Made by a program: the position numbers and the translations under genes
NCBI RefSeq assembly: GCF_004519315.1
Contig: NZ_SOZE01000003.1
Coordinates: forward strand, 1 to 64,000
Length of the DNA: 64,000 bases
DNA from: Mucilaginibacter psychrotolerans
GTDB taxonomy: Bacteria > Bacteroidota > Bacteroidia > Sphingobacteriales > Sphingobacteriaceae
Direction: 5' to 3'
Notes under the pieces: model-generated
Database searches by the model: none
The model's input: only the letters and a program-made list of their open reading frames with translations
What the model was told of the DNA's origin: nothing
Part shown: one piece after another, positions 16,434 through 25,181 of the stretch
Position numbering within the stretch: the first letter of the stretch is position 1
Layout: every line of letters begins with the position of its first letter

Positions 16434-17588
16434 ATGGAAGAACCTGAATTAGCTGTGTTTTCGCTGTTATACCGCGAGGCGCATTCCCGATGCTTTGGCG
16501 TTTCGCTTGACCAACCCCTTACAGAAACCGAGGGTAAGCTCTTTCAGCAGCAACTGCTGGATTGTACCGGCCTCATCGTCGGATGGCGCACGCTGAAGAA
16601 TTATTCCATTTTCGTGTTAAATAAAAAGGAAAAAGAAAACCCCTCCGTTGCATCGCTGGATACGCTTGCCCGCTATGTGCTGAAGGCACCCTACACCAAT
16701 GAAATTGACCGTAAGAAAACCGAAGCTCACCACCCATACTGGTTTTTATATCGCGAGAAACATTTGGCTAAGGCCATATCCCCCATTATTAAACCACGCA
16801 ATCTGGGGTGGATAAGGCCGGTATTAGCAGCATTAGTACTTTTATTGGCCGGATACACCTGGTATGAGCGCAATACCCTCGTAACCTTTACCGAAAATTT
16901 TGAGGACCTGGGCGAGAATGCCCTGCTGAACCGCAATTGGCAAGTGATTAATAAGGACGAAAGGTATTGGGCCCGGCGGATCGATTCCCCAAAGGCACTC
17001 ACTCTTTTTACCCTACCAGGTGATAATTGGACCGATAGCACTGCAAAACCGTTGATAAAGAACCTGCTGATACGGCCTTTGCCGCTTGGTTGTTTTGTTG
17101 CCGAGTTGCAGATAGAAGATTTTATCCCGGGTGGCGAATGGCAACAGGCTGGTTTATTGTTACTGAACGATACTACGCTCAATAGCCCCAGTATGCGTAT
17201 TTCCCTGGCTTTTAACGATTTTTTTGGTGGTTTTACAAAACCTGCCGAAATTTTGGTGCAAGCCATAGCAACCCCCGGTAACGATGGTAAGCCCGAAGAG
17301 TTTGTGCATAGCACCGTGTTGACAGTGGATAGCGTTACCCGAACACCCGGTGTATTGAACAACTTAAGGAAAACCGCCATCCGGATAGAAAGACATGGCA
17401 ACAATTATCGCCTGCTTTACGCCGGCGGGGCAGCGGCTAACGCAGCCTTTAAAGAGCTCGCGGTGAAAGAGCTGGGGATAGAGCCACGCTATATTGCTAT
17501 TTTTGCACTGAAGGGGCGGGTGGATAAAGCGCCTGTTGTGGCAGTGAAGGTTAAAAAGTTCACGATGGAGGGCATCGCCTGCAATTAG
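16434..17588 (+). CDS. Single-pass membrane protein with a Bacteroidota-type N-terminal domain
   Basis: The 384-residue protein has three parts. Residues 1-140 form a cytosolic region (YREAHSRCFGVSLDQPLTETE, NPSVASLDTLARYVL) that I recall as the start of several Sphingobacteriaceae membrane proteins. One membrane helix follows near 148-166 (PVLAALVLLLAGYTW). The outer part is a beta-rich domain with ENFEDLGENALLNRNWQVI and WQQAGLLLLND, which resembles concanavalin/laminin-G-like or DUF1349-type folds. An inside-to-outside sensor is plausible but unproven. It lies alone beside the decayed DUF5020 gene, and a TAnnTTTG box is close upstream. Confidence 0.75.
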   Translation: MEEPELAVFSLLYREAHSRCFGVSLDQPLTETEGKLFQQQLLDCTGLIVGWRTLKNYSIFVLNKKEKENPSVASLDTLARYVLKAPYTNEIDRKKTEAHHPYWFLYREKHLAKAISPIIKPRNLGWIRPVLAALVLLLAGYTWYERNTLVTFTENFEDLGENALLNRNWQVINKDERYWARRIDSPKALTLFTLPGDNWTDSTAKPLIKNLLIRPLPLGCFVAELQIEDFIPGGEWQQAGLLLLNDTTLNSPSMRISLAFNDFFGGFTKPAEILVQAIATPGNDGKPEEFVHSTVLTVDSVTRTPGVLNNLRKTAIRIERHGNNYRLLYAGGAAANAAFKELAVKELGIEPRYIAIFALKGRVDKAPVVAVKVKKFTMEGIACN

Positions 17589-17728
17589 GTGCTTAATTTA
17601 TAGCCCCTAGCACAAACCCGGAGTTTTTGTAACCCTACGTAAAACTCCCCCCTCAAAATTAATGGGTCGCCATTTTAACCTTTACAAACCACTGACCCAA
17701 TAAATTACACCGCTTGGTTGAATAAATT

Positions 17729-17736
17729 TATTTTTG
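17729..17736 (+). promoter_or_regulatory. Candidate -7 box of the APC permease gene
   Basis: TATTTTTG matches TAnnTTTG and lies 15 nt before the ATG at 17752. TTG words upstream are too close to be a standard -33 box. Confidence 0.33.
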
Positions 17737-17751
17737 CGATAGATATATTGC

Positions 17752-19107
17752 ATGGCTGAAAAATCACTCGTACGCCGCCTGGGCCTGGCGCAGGCAACAG
17801 CCATCAACATGACGGATATGGTAGGTATAGGGCCCTTTATTACCCTGCCTATGGTTATCGCCACCATGAACGGCCCTTGGTTTTTATACGCCTGGCTAGC
17901 GGGTTCGCTGCTCTCGTTTGTTGATGCCATGGTTTGGAGCGAACTTGGCGCCGCTTTCCCAATGGCAGGCGGATCTTACAACTTTCTTAAAGAAACTTAC
18001 GGTAAAACCAAGCTGGGCAAATTGATGAGCTTTTTGTTCGTCTGGCAAACCATGATACAGGCGCCGCTGGTTATAGCCTCGGCCGCCATAGGCTTCGCGG
18101 AATACTTTTCTTACCTGTTGCCGTTATCTGCTATTCAAAGTAAATTGATGAGCGGAGGGGTGGTGATATGCATCGTAATACTGCTTTACCGTAAAATAGA
18201 AGCCATTGGCAAAATAAGCGTAGTTCTTTGGGTAGGGGTGCTGGTTACGATGTTGTGGATAATCTTCGGCGGCGTGGTGCATGGTAATTTCCTGCATCCT
18301 ATAGCGCACATAAACGATGGTATCAACCTTAATTATGGTTTCGTGGCGGCAATTGGCTTTGCCAGCGTAAAAAGCGTTTACAGTTACCTGGGCTATTATA
18401 ATGTTTGCCATCTGGGCGGCGAAATTGTCAACCCAACCCGCAACATACCGCGAAGCATGTTTTTATCCATAGCCGGTATTGCCGTTTTATACATGCTGAT
18501 GAATGTAAGTGTAGTAAGCGTTATACCCTGGCAACAGGCGATGGGCAGCAAGTTTGTTGTAAGCGATTTTATGCAATTACTAATGGGTACTACCGCTGCC
18601 AAAGTGGTTACCTGTCTCATATTGTTAGTGGCTTTCTCTTCGGTATTTTCGGCTACGCTGGGTTATAGCCGAATTCCTTATGCCGCCGCCGCCGATGGCG
18701 CGTTTTTTAAAGTATTCGCTAAATTGCATCCCACCAAAAACTTCCCCTATGTATCGTTGCTCGTGCTGGGTGGTATAGCGTTCCTGTTCAGCTTGCAGCT
18801 GAAACTGGTAGATGTAATACACGCCATACTGGCTATGCGTATCCTCACGCAATTCATCGCGCAAGCCGTTGGGCTGTTGCTATTGCGAAAGGCCCGTAAA
18901 ACGCAGCAATTTCCTTATAAGATGCCCTTGTTCCCGCTGCCCGTTTACCTTGCCATAGTCATATGGTTAGGCATATTGGTATCAACCGGCCTCCACATGG
19001 TACTGGGCGGCCTGGTAGCCATTGCCACCGGTACTATGGCGTATTTCATAAAGGCTAAAGTGAATAAGGAATGGCCGTTTGAACAGGCTGCATCACAACC
19101 TGGTTAG
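17752..19107 (+). CDS. APC-family amino acid permease
   Basis: The 451-residue protein shows about twelve hydrophobic helices. The first helix carries GIGPFITLP (the GIG motif that contacts substrate backbone in APC transporters), and LGAAFPMAGGSYNFL and GGEIVNPTRNIPRS are further family segments. It would move an amino acid or polyamine across the inner membrane with a proton or by exchange. The substrate cannot be told. The molybdopterin oxidoreductase gene follows after 59 nt and may be co-transcribed, although no functional link is evident. Confidence 0.88.
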   Translation: MAEKSLVRRLGLAQATAINMTDMVGIGPFITLPMVIATMNGPWFLYAWLAGSLLSFVDAMVWSELGAAFPMAGGSYNFLKETYGKTKLGKLMSFLFVWQTMIQAPLVIASAAIGFAEYFSYLLPLSAIQSKLMSGGVVICIVILLYRKIEAIGKISVVLWVGVLVTMLWIIFGGVVHGNFLHPIAHINDGINLNYGFVAAIGFASVKSVYSYLGYYNVCHLGGEIVNPTRNIPRSMFLSIAGIAVLYMLMNVSVVSVIPWQQAMGSKFVVSDFMQLLMGTTAAKVVTCLILLVAFSSVFSATLGYSRIPYAAAADGAFFKVFAKLHPTKNFPYVSLLVLGGIAFLFSLQLKLVDVIHAILAMRILTQFIAQAVGLLLLRKARKTQQFPYKMPLFPLPVYLAIVIWLGILVSTGLHMVLGGLVAIATGTMAYFIKAKVNKEWPFEQAASQPG

Positions 19108-19166
19108 GCAGTTTTTAACTTCTATACAGTTTATACGTATTTTTAGCTGTAGATAATACTATCCCT

Positions 19167-19862
19167 ATGGAAAATGAAGATAAACTTAACAGGATCGTTG
19201 AATCGCGCATGAAATTGAAAGCGAGGTTTGAGGAGAAAATGAAGCTTACACCTTCTGTTGCAGACGATGCACCAAAAGGCTCAGGCAAACTCAACCGGCA
19301 TGGCATGCCCAGCATCCCCATAGGGCAAACAGCAACCATAAAATGGCCGGTGCTTGACCTTGGGTACCAGCCTAATATACCTTTGGATCGATGGCGATTA
19401 ACTATCGATGGCGCGGTAGATAACCCCGTTCGTTTAAGCTGGAAAGAGCTGATGGAGCTACCCCAAACTAAAGATACCTCAGATTTTCACTGTGTTACCA
19501 CCTGGAGCAAACTGGATATGCATTGGAAAGGCATTAGCTTGCTGGACATTGCCGCATTGGTACACCCCAAAGATACCGCTACCCATATCATGTGTTATGG
19601 CTATGATACGTACACCACCAATATATCTCTGGAAGAGGCACTTAAGCCCGATGTATTGCTGGTGCATACATTTGAAGGGCAGCCTTTGCCGATTGAGCAT
19701 GGTGGCCCCCTGCGCATGATAACACCGCAACTGTATGCATGGAAAGGCTCGAAATGGATAAAGCGAATCGAATTCCTGACCGAGGATAAACCGGTTTTTT
19801 GGGAGGACAGAGGCTATTCAAATACCGCATACCCCTGGCGTAACGACAGATACAGCGAATGA
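19167..19862 (+). CDS. Sulfite-oxidase-fold molybdopterin oxidoreductase, cytoplasmic form
   Basis: The 231-residue protein has the oxidoreductase molybdopterin-binding fold, with DFHCVTTWSKLD placing the molybdenum-binding cysteine at residue 109. Further family segments are LTIDGAVDNP and GGPLRMITPQLYAWKG with EFLTED. It lacks the Tat signal of the MsrP (YedY) subunit and the dimer domain of sulfite oxidase, so it should be cytoplasmic. The substrate is unknown. moaD and moaE, needed for its cofactor, are 5 kb away in this window. Confidence 0.85.
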   Translation: MENEDKLNRIVESRMKLKARFEEKMKLTPSVADDAPKGSGKLNRHGMPSIPIGQTATIKWPVLDLGYQPNIPLDRWRLTIDGAVDNPVRLSWKELMELPQTKDTSDFHCVTTWSKLDMHWKGISLLDIAALVHPKDTATHIMCYGYDTYTTNISLEEALKPDVLLVHTFEGQPLPIEHGGPLRMITPQLYAWKGSKWIKRIEFLTEDKPVFWEDRGYSNTAYPWRNDRYSE

Positions 19863-19889
19863 TAAAGGTTACGGCAAAACAACCGCATT

Positions 19890-19919
19890 AAAAAGCCCGG
19901 CGCTTTCGCAAACCGGGCT
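19890..19919 (-). terminator. Terminator of the aldehyde dehydrogenase/DUF779 unit
   Basis: AGCCCGG (19894-19900) and CCGGGCT (19913-19919) form a stem. On the minus strand the hairpin is followed by a T-run (A bases 19890-19894 on plus). The plus side has no T-run, so the signal serves the DUF779 gene that ends at 19948. Confidence 0.8.
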
Positions 19920-19947
19920 CCCGACCAAAATAAACCTGTATAAACCT

Positions 19948-20322
19948 TTAGTCTTTAATAAATTCAACCATCTCTAAATCTGATAGTTCCGAATCTGCAA
20001 ACAGGCGCGACTGTATTAGAAACCTATTCCCTGTGGGTATCTCTATGGAGAAACTGGAGCCTCTGCCTTTGGTGATAGTTACCATTAGTTGGGTGTGCTG
20101 CCAATATTCAAACTGGTCCTTACTCATCCAAAATTCGCAACCATCAATCTCGCCCAATTTCACGTCGGCAGCGCCAAGTTTAAAGTCGCCTTTTTCGAAA
20201 CACATGGGCGATGAACCATCGCAACAGCCACCGCTCTGGTGAAACATCAACTCGCCAAAGCGATTTTTCAGGTCGGCAATGAGCACGGAGGCTTCGGGCG
20301 ATACCAATACTCTTTTAATCAT
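19948..20322 (-). CDS. DUF779 protein linked to aldehyde dehydrogenase
   Basis: The 124-residue protein has the DUF779 cysteine cluster GGCCDGSSPMC near residues 32-42 and FWMSKDQFEYWQHTQL near 65-80. Members are small cytoplasmic proteins that very often lie beside aldehyde dehydrogenase genes, as here (125 nt downstream of one, same strand). The cysteines suggest metal or redox chemistry, and the molecular role is not known. A strong terminator follows. Confidence 0.88.
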   Translation of the reverse strand: MIKRVLVSPEASVLIADLKNRFGELMFHQSGGCCDGSSPMCFEKGDFKLGAADVKLGEIDGCEFWMSKDQFEYWQHTQLMVTITKGRGSSFSIEIPTGNRFLIQSRLFADSELSDLEMVEFIKD

Positions 20323-20447
20323 GTTGCGTTTTTCAGATAAACTAATAGTTAGTACCGGGCTTAAAATTACCGTAGAAAACCGTTAAAAATCTTTAAAAAA
20401 TCGGTGCTTTTCTTTGGTTTTCGTAAAAAGGCGTAGAGTCGCTCATT

Positions 20448-21950
20448 TTAAAAAAATCCGAGCTTGTTTTTGTTATAAGAGATGAGCATATTTTTGGTTT
20501 GGCGATAATGATCCAGCATCATTTTATGGTTTTCGCGACCGAAGCCGGATTTTTTGTAACCACCAAATGGCGCATGGGCAGGGTAGGCGTGGTAGTTGTT
20601 CACCCACACCCGCCCGGCCTGTATCGCGCGAGGTACCTGGTAAATTTCGTGTGCGTCGCGGGTCCACACGCCGGCACCTAAACCGTACATGGTATCGTTG
20701 GCAATGGCAATGGCTTCTTCGGTAGTTTTAAAAGTGGTAACGCAGGCAACCGGCCCAAATATCTCCTCCTGGAAAATGCGCATTTTGTTATGGCCCTTGA
20801 ACAGGGTAGGCTGTATATAGTATCCTCCGCTCAATTCGCCGTCAAGGTTTTTTACCTCGCCACCGCAAAGTACTTCGGCACCTTCTTCTTTACCTATTTT
20901 GAGGTACGATTGTATTTTCTCGTACTGATCGTTACTGGCCTGGGCACCCATCATGGTGCTGTCATCTAAGGGGTCGCCCATTTTGATGGCGTTGGTGCGT
21001 TCGATTACCCTCGACATGAATTTATCGTAGATATTTTCGTGCACCAAAATCCTCGAGGGGCAGGTACAAACTTCGCCCTGGTTCAAGGCGAATAATACGG
21101 CACCTTCTATGGCTTTATCAAAAAACTCATCGTCTTTATCGGCAACCGATTCCAGGAAGATGTTGGGCGATTTACCGCCCAGCTCCATGGTAACGGGGAT
21201 AAGGTTTTCTGATGCATACTGCATAATTAAACGGCCGGTAGTGGTTTCGCCGGTAAAGGATACTTTGGCAATGCGCGGCGATTGCGCCAACGGTTTACCC
21301 GCTTCCGGACCGAAGCCGGTAACGATGTTGAGCACGCCTGCAGGCAGGATGTCTTTGATCAAATCCATCAAAATCATAATAGATGTTGGGGTTTGCTCAG
21401 CCGGTTTTACCACGCAGCAGTTGCCGGCGGCAAGGGCAGGGGCAATTTTCCAGGTGGCCATCAGCAGCGGGAAGTTCCAGGGGATGATCTGCCCCACTAC
21501 GCCAAGCGGTTCACTAAGAACAATGGATACGGTAAACTCATCGTGTTCAGATATGCCACCTTCTTCCGCACGGATAACGCCTGCAAAGTAGCGAAAATGG
21601 TCTATCACCAGCGGCAGATCTGCGTTTTTGGTTTCGCGGATGGCTTTGCCATTGTCAATAGCTTCTACCACGGCCAGGTAATCTAAATTGGCTTCTATTA
21701 CATCGGCAACCTTGTTTAATATTGATGCGCGGTAGGCGGCAGATGTTTTTCCCCAGGTTTTGAAAGCCTCGTGCGCGGCATCTAAGGCCAGCTCGATATC
21801 CTCTTTGGTAGAGCGGGCAGCTTGTGTAAACACCTTGCCATCTATAGGCGACACATTATCGAAATATTCGCCTTTGACGGGCGGCACGAATTTACCGCCA
21901 ATAAAATTGTCGTACTTATCCTTAAAGGATGGTTTAGCATTTGTGCTCAT
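20448..21950 (-). CDS. NAD-dependent aldehyde dehydrogenase, acetaldehyde type
   Basis: The 500-residue enzyme has [17 protein letters not shown], the catalytic glutamate in MELGGKSPN near 270 and the nucleophile in [11 protein letters not shown] near 305. It belongs to the ALDH group with paired cysteines that includes ExaC/AcoD-like acetaldehyde dehydrogenases, and it would oxidise short aliphatic aldehydes to acids. The DUF779 gene follows it and an AraC-type regulator is divergent across a 159-bp gap holding an 18-bp perfect palindrome. That arrangement suggests aldehyde- or alcohol-induced control. Confidence 0.92.
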   Translation of the reverse strand: MSTNAKPSFKDKYDNFIGGKFVPPVKGEYFDNVSPIDGKVFTQAARSTKEDIELALDAAHEAFKTWGKTSAAYRASILNKVADVIEANLDYLAVVEAIDNGKAIRETKNADLPLVIDHFRYFAGVIRAEEGGISEHDEFTVSIVLSEPLGVVGQIIPWNFPLLMATWKIAPALAAGNCCVVKPAEQTPTSIMILMDLIKDILPAGVLNIVTGFGPEAGKPLAQSPRIAKVSFTGETTTGRLIMQYASENLIPVTMELGGKSPNIFLESVADKDDEFFDKAIEGAVLFALNQGEVCTCPSRILVHENIYDKFMSRVIERTNAIKMGDPLDDSTMMGAQASNDQYEKIQSYLKIGKEEGAEVLCGGEVKNLDGELSGGYYIQPTLFKGHNKMRIFQEEIFGPVACVTTFKTTEEAIAIANDTMYGLGAGVWTRDAHEIYQVPRAIQAGRVWVNNYHAYPAHAPFGGYKKSGFGRENHKMMLDHYRQTKNMLISYNKNKLGFF

Positions 21951-22015
21951 AAAATGTTTTTTGTTTTAATTGGTAGGGCTAAGGTATGCGGGCAAAGCCT
22001 TGGGCATTTGCACGA

Positions 22016-22033
22016 TGCTATCAATTGATAGCA
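22016..22033. promoter_or_regulatory. 18-bp perfect palindrome, likely operator
   Basis: TGCTATCAATTGATAGCA is perfectly self-complementary. It lies between the divergent aldehyde dehydrogenase and AraC-type genes, 66 nt upstream of the former and 77 nt upstream of the latter. AraC regulators usually bind direct repeats, so another dimeric regulator is also possible. Confidence 0.7.
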
Positions 22034-22109
22034 CAATGATGTCAAAATATTTTTAGTGGTTGCACGTATGTTTAAATAGCCTTACTTTTAATTACCAATT
22101 TATAAGCTA

Positions 22110-23042
22110 ATGCCCAACAGGAATTTGCTGTCTCCGCTGAGCCTGTCTAACGGAAAAGAACTGCATACGCTGGTAGAAAACCGCAAGGCCTATACCATGA
22201 ACCATTGCGAACTGAATGTTTTTGAAACCTTTCAGCGCAGCGAACTTGTGCCTTTAACTTTTAGCGACCTGGTGATTACCAGCATGCTGCGGGGTAAAAA
22301 GGTGATGCATTTATTTGACAAGCCCGGTTTTGACTACCTGCCCGGCGAAACGGTAATTGTACCGCCCAACATCACCATGACCATCGATTTCCCTGAGGCA
22401 TCTGCCAGCCAGCCATCGCAATGCACGGCCCTGGCCATCAATCAGCAGGAGATATTGGATACGCTTGATTTTTTAAACCAGAACTACCCCCGCGAGGATA
22501 GCCGCGCCTGGCAGCTCAATTACAATCAGTTCCACTTCTTCAATAATTACGAGCTGGCGCAGCTCATCAACAAGCTCATCCGCATCAGTACCGGCGATGC
22601 GCTAACCAAAGATGTGCTGGCCAACCTCACGCTCAAAGAACTCCTCATCCGCATTATGCAGATGCAGAATTTTCACGAGGTGAAGGATAGCGCCCACGAA
22701 CTTGCTGCCGGCAACCGCTTTGCCTACGTGCTGGAGTACATCAAAAATAACCTGACCAGCAAGCTCAGCATAGATGCCCTATGCCGCATGGCCTTTATGA
22801 GCAAAGCGAGTTTTTTCCGCGCCTTTAAGCACGAAATGGGTATATCACCGGTAGATTATATCATTAAAGAGCGCCTGCAATTTGCCAAACAGCTGATGAA
22901 TAATCCATACAACAGCATCTCAGAAGCCTGTTTTAAAGCAGGTTTTAATAACCTCAATTATTTTAGCCGTGCTTTCCATAAAGTGGAGGGGATAACACCG
23001 AGCCAATATAAGTTGAGGGTGAAGCTAACGGCGTTGAATTAA
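22110..23042 (+). CDS. AraC-family transcriptional regulator
   Basis: The 310-residue protein has an N-terminal AraC_N-type cupin-like domain (residues about 20-190) and two helix-turn-helix units after 210 (LSIDALCRMAFMSKASFFRAFK and SISEACFKAGFNNLNYFSRAF, shown as parts of one domain). Its location divergent to the aldehyde dehydrogenase gene implies that it activates that operon in response to an aldehyde or alcohol. In other bacteria the same regulator type is found next to aldehyde or alcohol dehydrogenases. Ligand contacts cannot be read from the sequence. Confidence 0.9.
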   Translation: MPNRNLLSPLSLSNGKELHTLVENRKAYTMNHCELNVFETFQRSELVPLTFSDLVITSMLRGKKVMHLFDKPGFDYLPGETVIVPPNITMTIDFPEASASQPSQCTALAINQQEILDTLDFLNQNYPREDSRAWQLNYNQFHFFNNYELAQLINKLIRISTGDALTKDVLANLTLKELLIRIMQMQNFHEVKDSAHELAAGNRFAYVLEYIKNNLTSKLSIDALCRMAFMSKASFFRAFKHEMGISPVDYIIKERLQFAKQLMNNPYNSISEACFKAGFNNLNYFSRAFHKVEGITPSQYKLRVKLTALN

Positions 23043-23153
23043 TTCTCCCCATTGTCATTATAAGCGAAGCGTGGCAACCATCGGTACGCAGGTCCAACAA
23101 GCAGAGCGGCTCTGCTTGCCGATGATTATTAATGTATTTTATTGTTTTTAAGA

Positions 23154-23390
23154 TAATGTGGTCAAAAATAGTTGGTGAAACCTCTGTATCTGTATTGATT
23201 ATCAATCAAATGTATCAAGCCAATTGAAAGCGATTTCAATTGGCTTTTTTAAGATAAGTTTTCTTAGCCATTGAAAGGAATAGCCACAAACAATATGACC
23301 GATATCTCTCAGTAAGCGTGTTTTTTTTGTTTATTAAAGAATCTATAGGAATTTATGTGAAAGCAGCACCAACTATTTTTGACCACATTA
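23154..23390. mobile_element. MITE-like 237-bp element with 24-bp terminal inverted repeats
   Basis: Bases 23154-23177 are the exact reverse complement of 23367-23390; the core reads TGTGGTCAAAAATAGTTGG. The 189 bp between the arms hold no ORF of note but include a strong hairpin. Perfect long terminal repeats and small size fit a non-autonomous element or an internally deleted IS. A target duplication is not clear. It sits inside the outer dispersed repeat, as if inserted there. Confidence 0.6.
23217..23250 (+). terminator. Strong hairpin with T-run inside the MITE-like element
   Basis: AAGCCAATTGAAA (23217-23229) pairs perfectly with TTTCAATTGGCTT (23234-23246) around a GCGA loop, and T bases run to 23250. 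It could terminate transcripts from the AraC-type gene that ends at 23042. Confidence 0.8.
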
Positions 23391-23515
23391 CCGTTTTTAA
23401 AGGAATTAATGAGCTCCCTTCGGTCGGTTGGCCACGTCGCCCCAGCTCTTAGGCCACCGCTGCGACTCGCAAGGACGATGGGGTTATGGCCGCACCGGTA
23501 ATCACCCACTTATAC

Positions 23516-24553
23516 TCAATACTTCAACACCCCAGCAAAAAACTTCGCGGCCAAATCCCCAACCTGCTGATGGATGGCCTTGCGGTCTACTGTTGCGTCA
23601 TCATTGAAATAAATCCCGCCGGTAGGCTTCATTTCTGCCGAGCCTTCATTGAGGAATACATAGTGGCCGGTTTTGCCTGGGATGATGAGGAGCTTGCTTT
23701 TAGGCATCAATTTATGGTAAGTTTTTGCGTTGGTCTTTACCGGGGCGATGCTGTCACTTTGTGCACCTACGATGTACATAGGTGCGGTTACGCGTTTCAG
23801 TTGCTGTTTGCTGATAAAACCCTGGCCCACTGCGGGGCAAATGGCGAAGAAGGCTTTGATACGCTTATCCATTAAATCTGGACTGTTACGGAATGATGCT
23901 GCCACCGCCTTTTCGTCTATCTGCTCGGCCAGGTTAGGAAACTCGGGCAGGGTTATCTCTTTCTTGCCCTCCGGCGTATTGGTGAATTTGTCGAGCGCGT
24001 TGAGATCTAGCTTGCCGCCGGCAAGGGCAATAACCGTATAACCGCCTATAGAAAAACCCGCCGCGCCGATTCGGTCGGCATCTATTACGCTGCCGAAATC
24101 TTTATCATTCAATAAGCCCGTCAGCACGAAGATGATATCCTGTGGCCGCTGCCATGGGGTTACAAAGTTGATGGCTATCTTGTTATCGTAGGTATTGCCC
24201 CAATGGTCTACCGATGCTACGATAAAGCCTTTTTGCACCAGGGCATCGGCGAGCCACTCCAGCGTAATGCGGCCGCCACCTGTGCCGTGCGACAGCATGA
24301 TGAGCGGGTGCTTGCCCCGCGGGAGTTTGGCATCGCGGATAGTAGAGATATGTACAAAAGGGTAGTGGGGGATAACGAAAGGTTCGCGACTATCATCGGT
24401 AGGGTACCATACCTCGGTAACCAGCGGGCGTTGCCGGGTGGTATCATTATACCTGATGGTGCGCTGGCCAATTTTTATTTGCGCAGTTACGACCAGGGGT
24501 AACAGAACTGTTACAATGGCAATGACTTGTTTAAACAAGGCTGGATGTTTCAT
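23516..24553 (-). CDS. Secreted alpha/beta hydrolase
   Basis: The ATG at 24551-24553 gives a signal peptide (KQVIAIVTVLLPLVVTAQ) and a 345-residue protein; a longer frame to 24601 only adds residues ahead of the lysine that opens the signal. The nucleophile elbow is GFSIGG near residue 170, with an oxyanion segment MLSHGTGG, and a histidine in GHYVFLNEG near the C-terminus. The fold resembles PAF-acetylhydrolase and chlorophyllase-like esterases of the periplasm. The substrate is unknown. It follows a Crp-like regulator gene on the same strand (52-nt gap), which could control it. Confidence 0.85.
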   Translation of the reverse strand: MKHPALFKQVIAIVTVLLPLVVTAQIKIGQRTIRYNDTTRQRPLVTEVWYPTDDSREPFVIPHYPFVHISTIRDAKLPRGKHPLIMLSHGTGGGRITLEWLADALVQKGFIVASVDHWGNTYDNKIAINFVTPWQRPQDIIFVLTGLLNDKDFGSVIDADRIGAAGFSIGGYTVIALAGGKLDLNALDKFTNTPEGKKEITLPEFPNLAEQIDEKAVAASFRNSPDLMDKRIKAFFAICPAVGQGFISKQQLKRVTAPMYIVGAQSDSIAPVKTNAKTYHKLMPKSKLLIIPGKTGHYVFLNEGSAEMKPTGGIYFNDDATVDRKAIHQQVGDLAAKFFAGVLKY

Positions 24554-24605
24554 AAAGCAAAGCAAGCGATAAGCATCCGGATCAAATTTGACAAATGTCA
24601 AATAA

Positions 24606-25178
24606 TTAACTTTTTTTCGATTTCAGTCGGCTTAGGGTTTCCTGCGAAATGCCCAGGTAATCGGCAATGATTCTATTTGGTAACCTTTGGATAAGCGCGG
24701 GGCTGGTTTCCATCAGCTGCTTGTAGCGCTGCGTGGCGTCCATGGTAATCAGGCTCTCGATGCGTTTGATAGACGCGATATAATCCCGCTCCAGGTTAAT
24801 GCGGTAAACACGCTCCCAACCGGGTACCTCATCCAGCAGGGCTTTAAAATCTTTATGGTTGATGTAGAGCACTTCGGTTGGTTCAATGCTTTGGATATAA
24901 GCCACCGAGGGCTCCTGCAAGGTAAAGCTGGGGAACGCCGTGCCGAAACGCCCTTCTGTCACCAAAAAACGGGTAGACTCTTTACCGTTCAAATCCATCA
25001 TATAAATGCGCAGGCAACCTGAATTAACAAAATAGATGTACGGACAAACCTCACCGACCGAAAGCAGCAACTCGTTCCGCCCGGTTTTCTTCAATCTGAA
25101 TTTTTGGCAAAACGCATCCAGCGTGGCTTCATCAGCAGCCATATTGCGGGCAAGAAATTGTTTCAGCTGGGTGTACAT
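24606..25178 (-). CDS. Crp/Fnr-family regulator
   Basis: The 190-residue protein has an N-terminal cyclic-nucleotide-type beta-barrel (residues 20-140) and a short C-terminal helix-turn-helix (LPNRIIADYLGISQETLSRLKS). The canonical phosphate-binding GExxxxRxA motif of cAMP receptors is absent (FGTAFPSFTLQEPSVAY instead), so cAMP binding is doubtful. It sits 3 nt after a gene for a secreted protein and 52 nt before the hydrolase gene, so all three may be one unit. Confidence 0.88.
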   Translation of the reverse strand: MYTQLKQFLARNMAADEATLDAFCQKFRLKKTGRNELLLSVGEVCPYIYFVNSGCLRIYMMDLNGKESTRFLVTEGRFGTAFPSFTLQEPSVAYIQSIEPTEVLYINHKDFKALLDEVPGWERVYRINLERDYIASIKRIESLITMDATQRYKQLMETSPALIQRLPNRIIADYLGISQETLSRLKSKKS

Positions 25179-25181
25179 GTG

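Larger units (their letters stand above)
23049..23484. repeat. Outer imperfect inverted repeat of GCGAAGCGTGGCAA type
   Basis: The left part (23049-23085) contains ATTGTCATTATAAGCGAAGC and GTGGCAACC. The right part (23455-23484) reads CCACCGCTGCGACTCGCAAG and then GACGATGGGG, an imperfect reverse copy. This word class (TCATTGCGAGCGAAGCGTGG) is a widespread dispersed bacterial repeat. A further hairpin, AAGCAGA (23099-23105) with TCTGCTT (23111-23117), sits in the left part. The rest of this 473-bp gene-free gap is described under the inner element. Confidence 0.55.
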
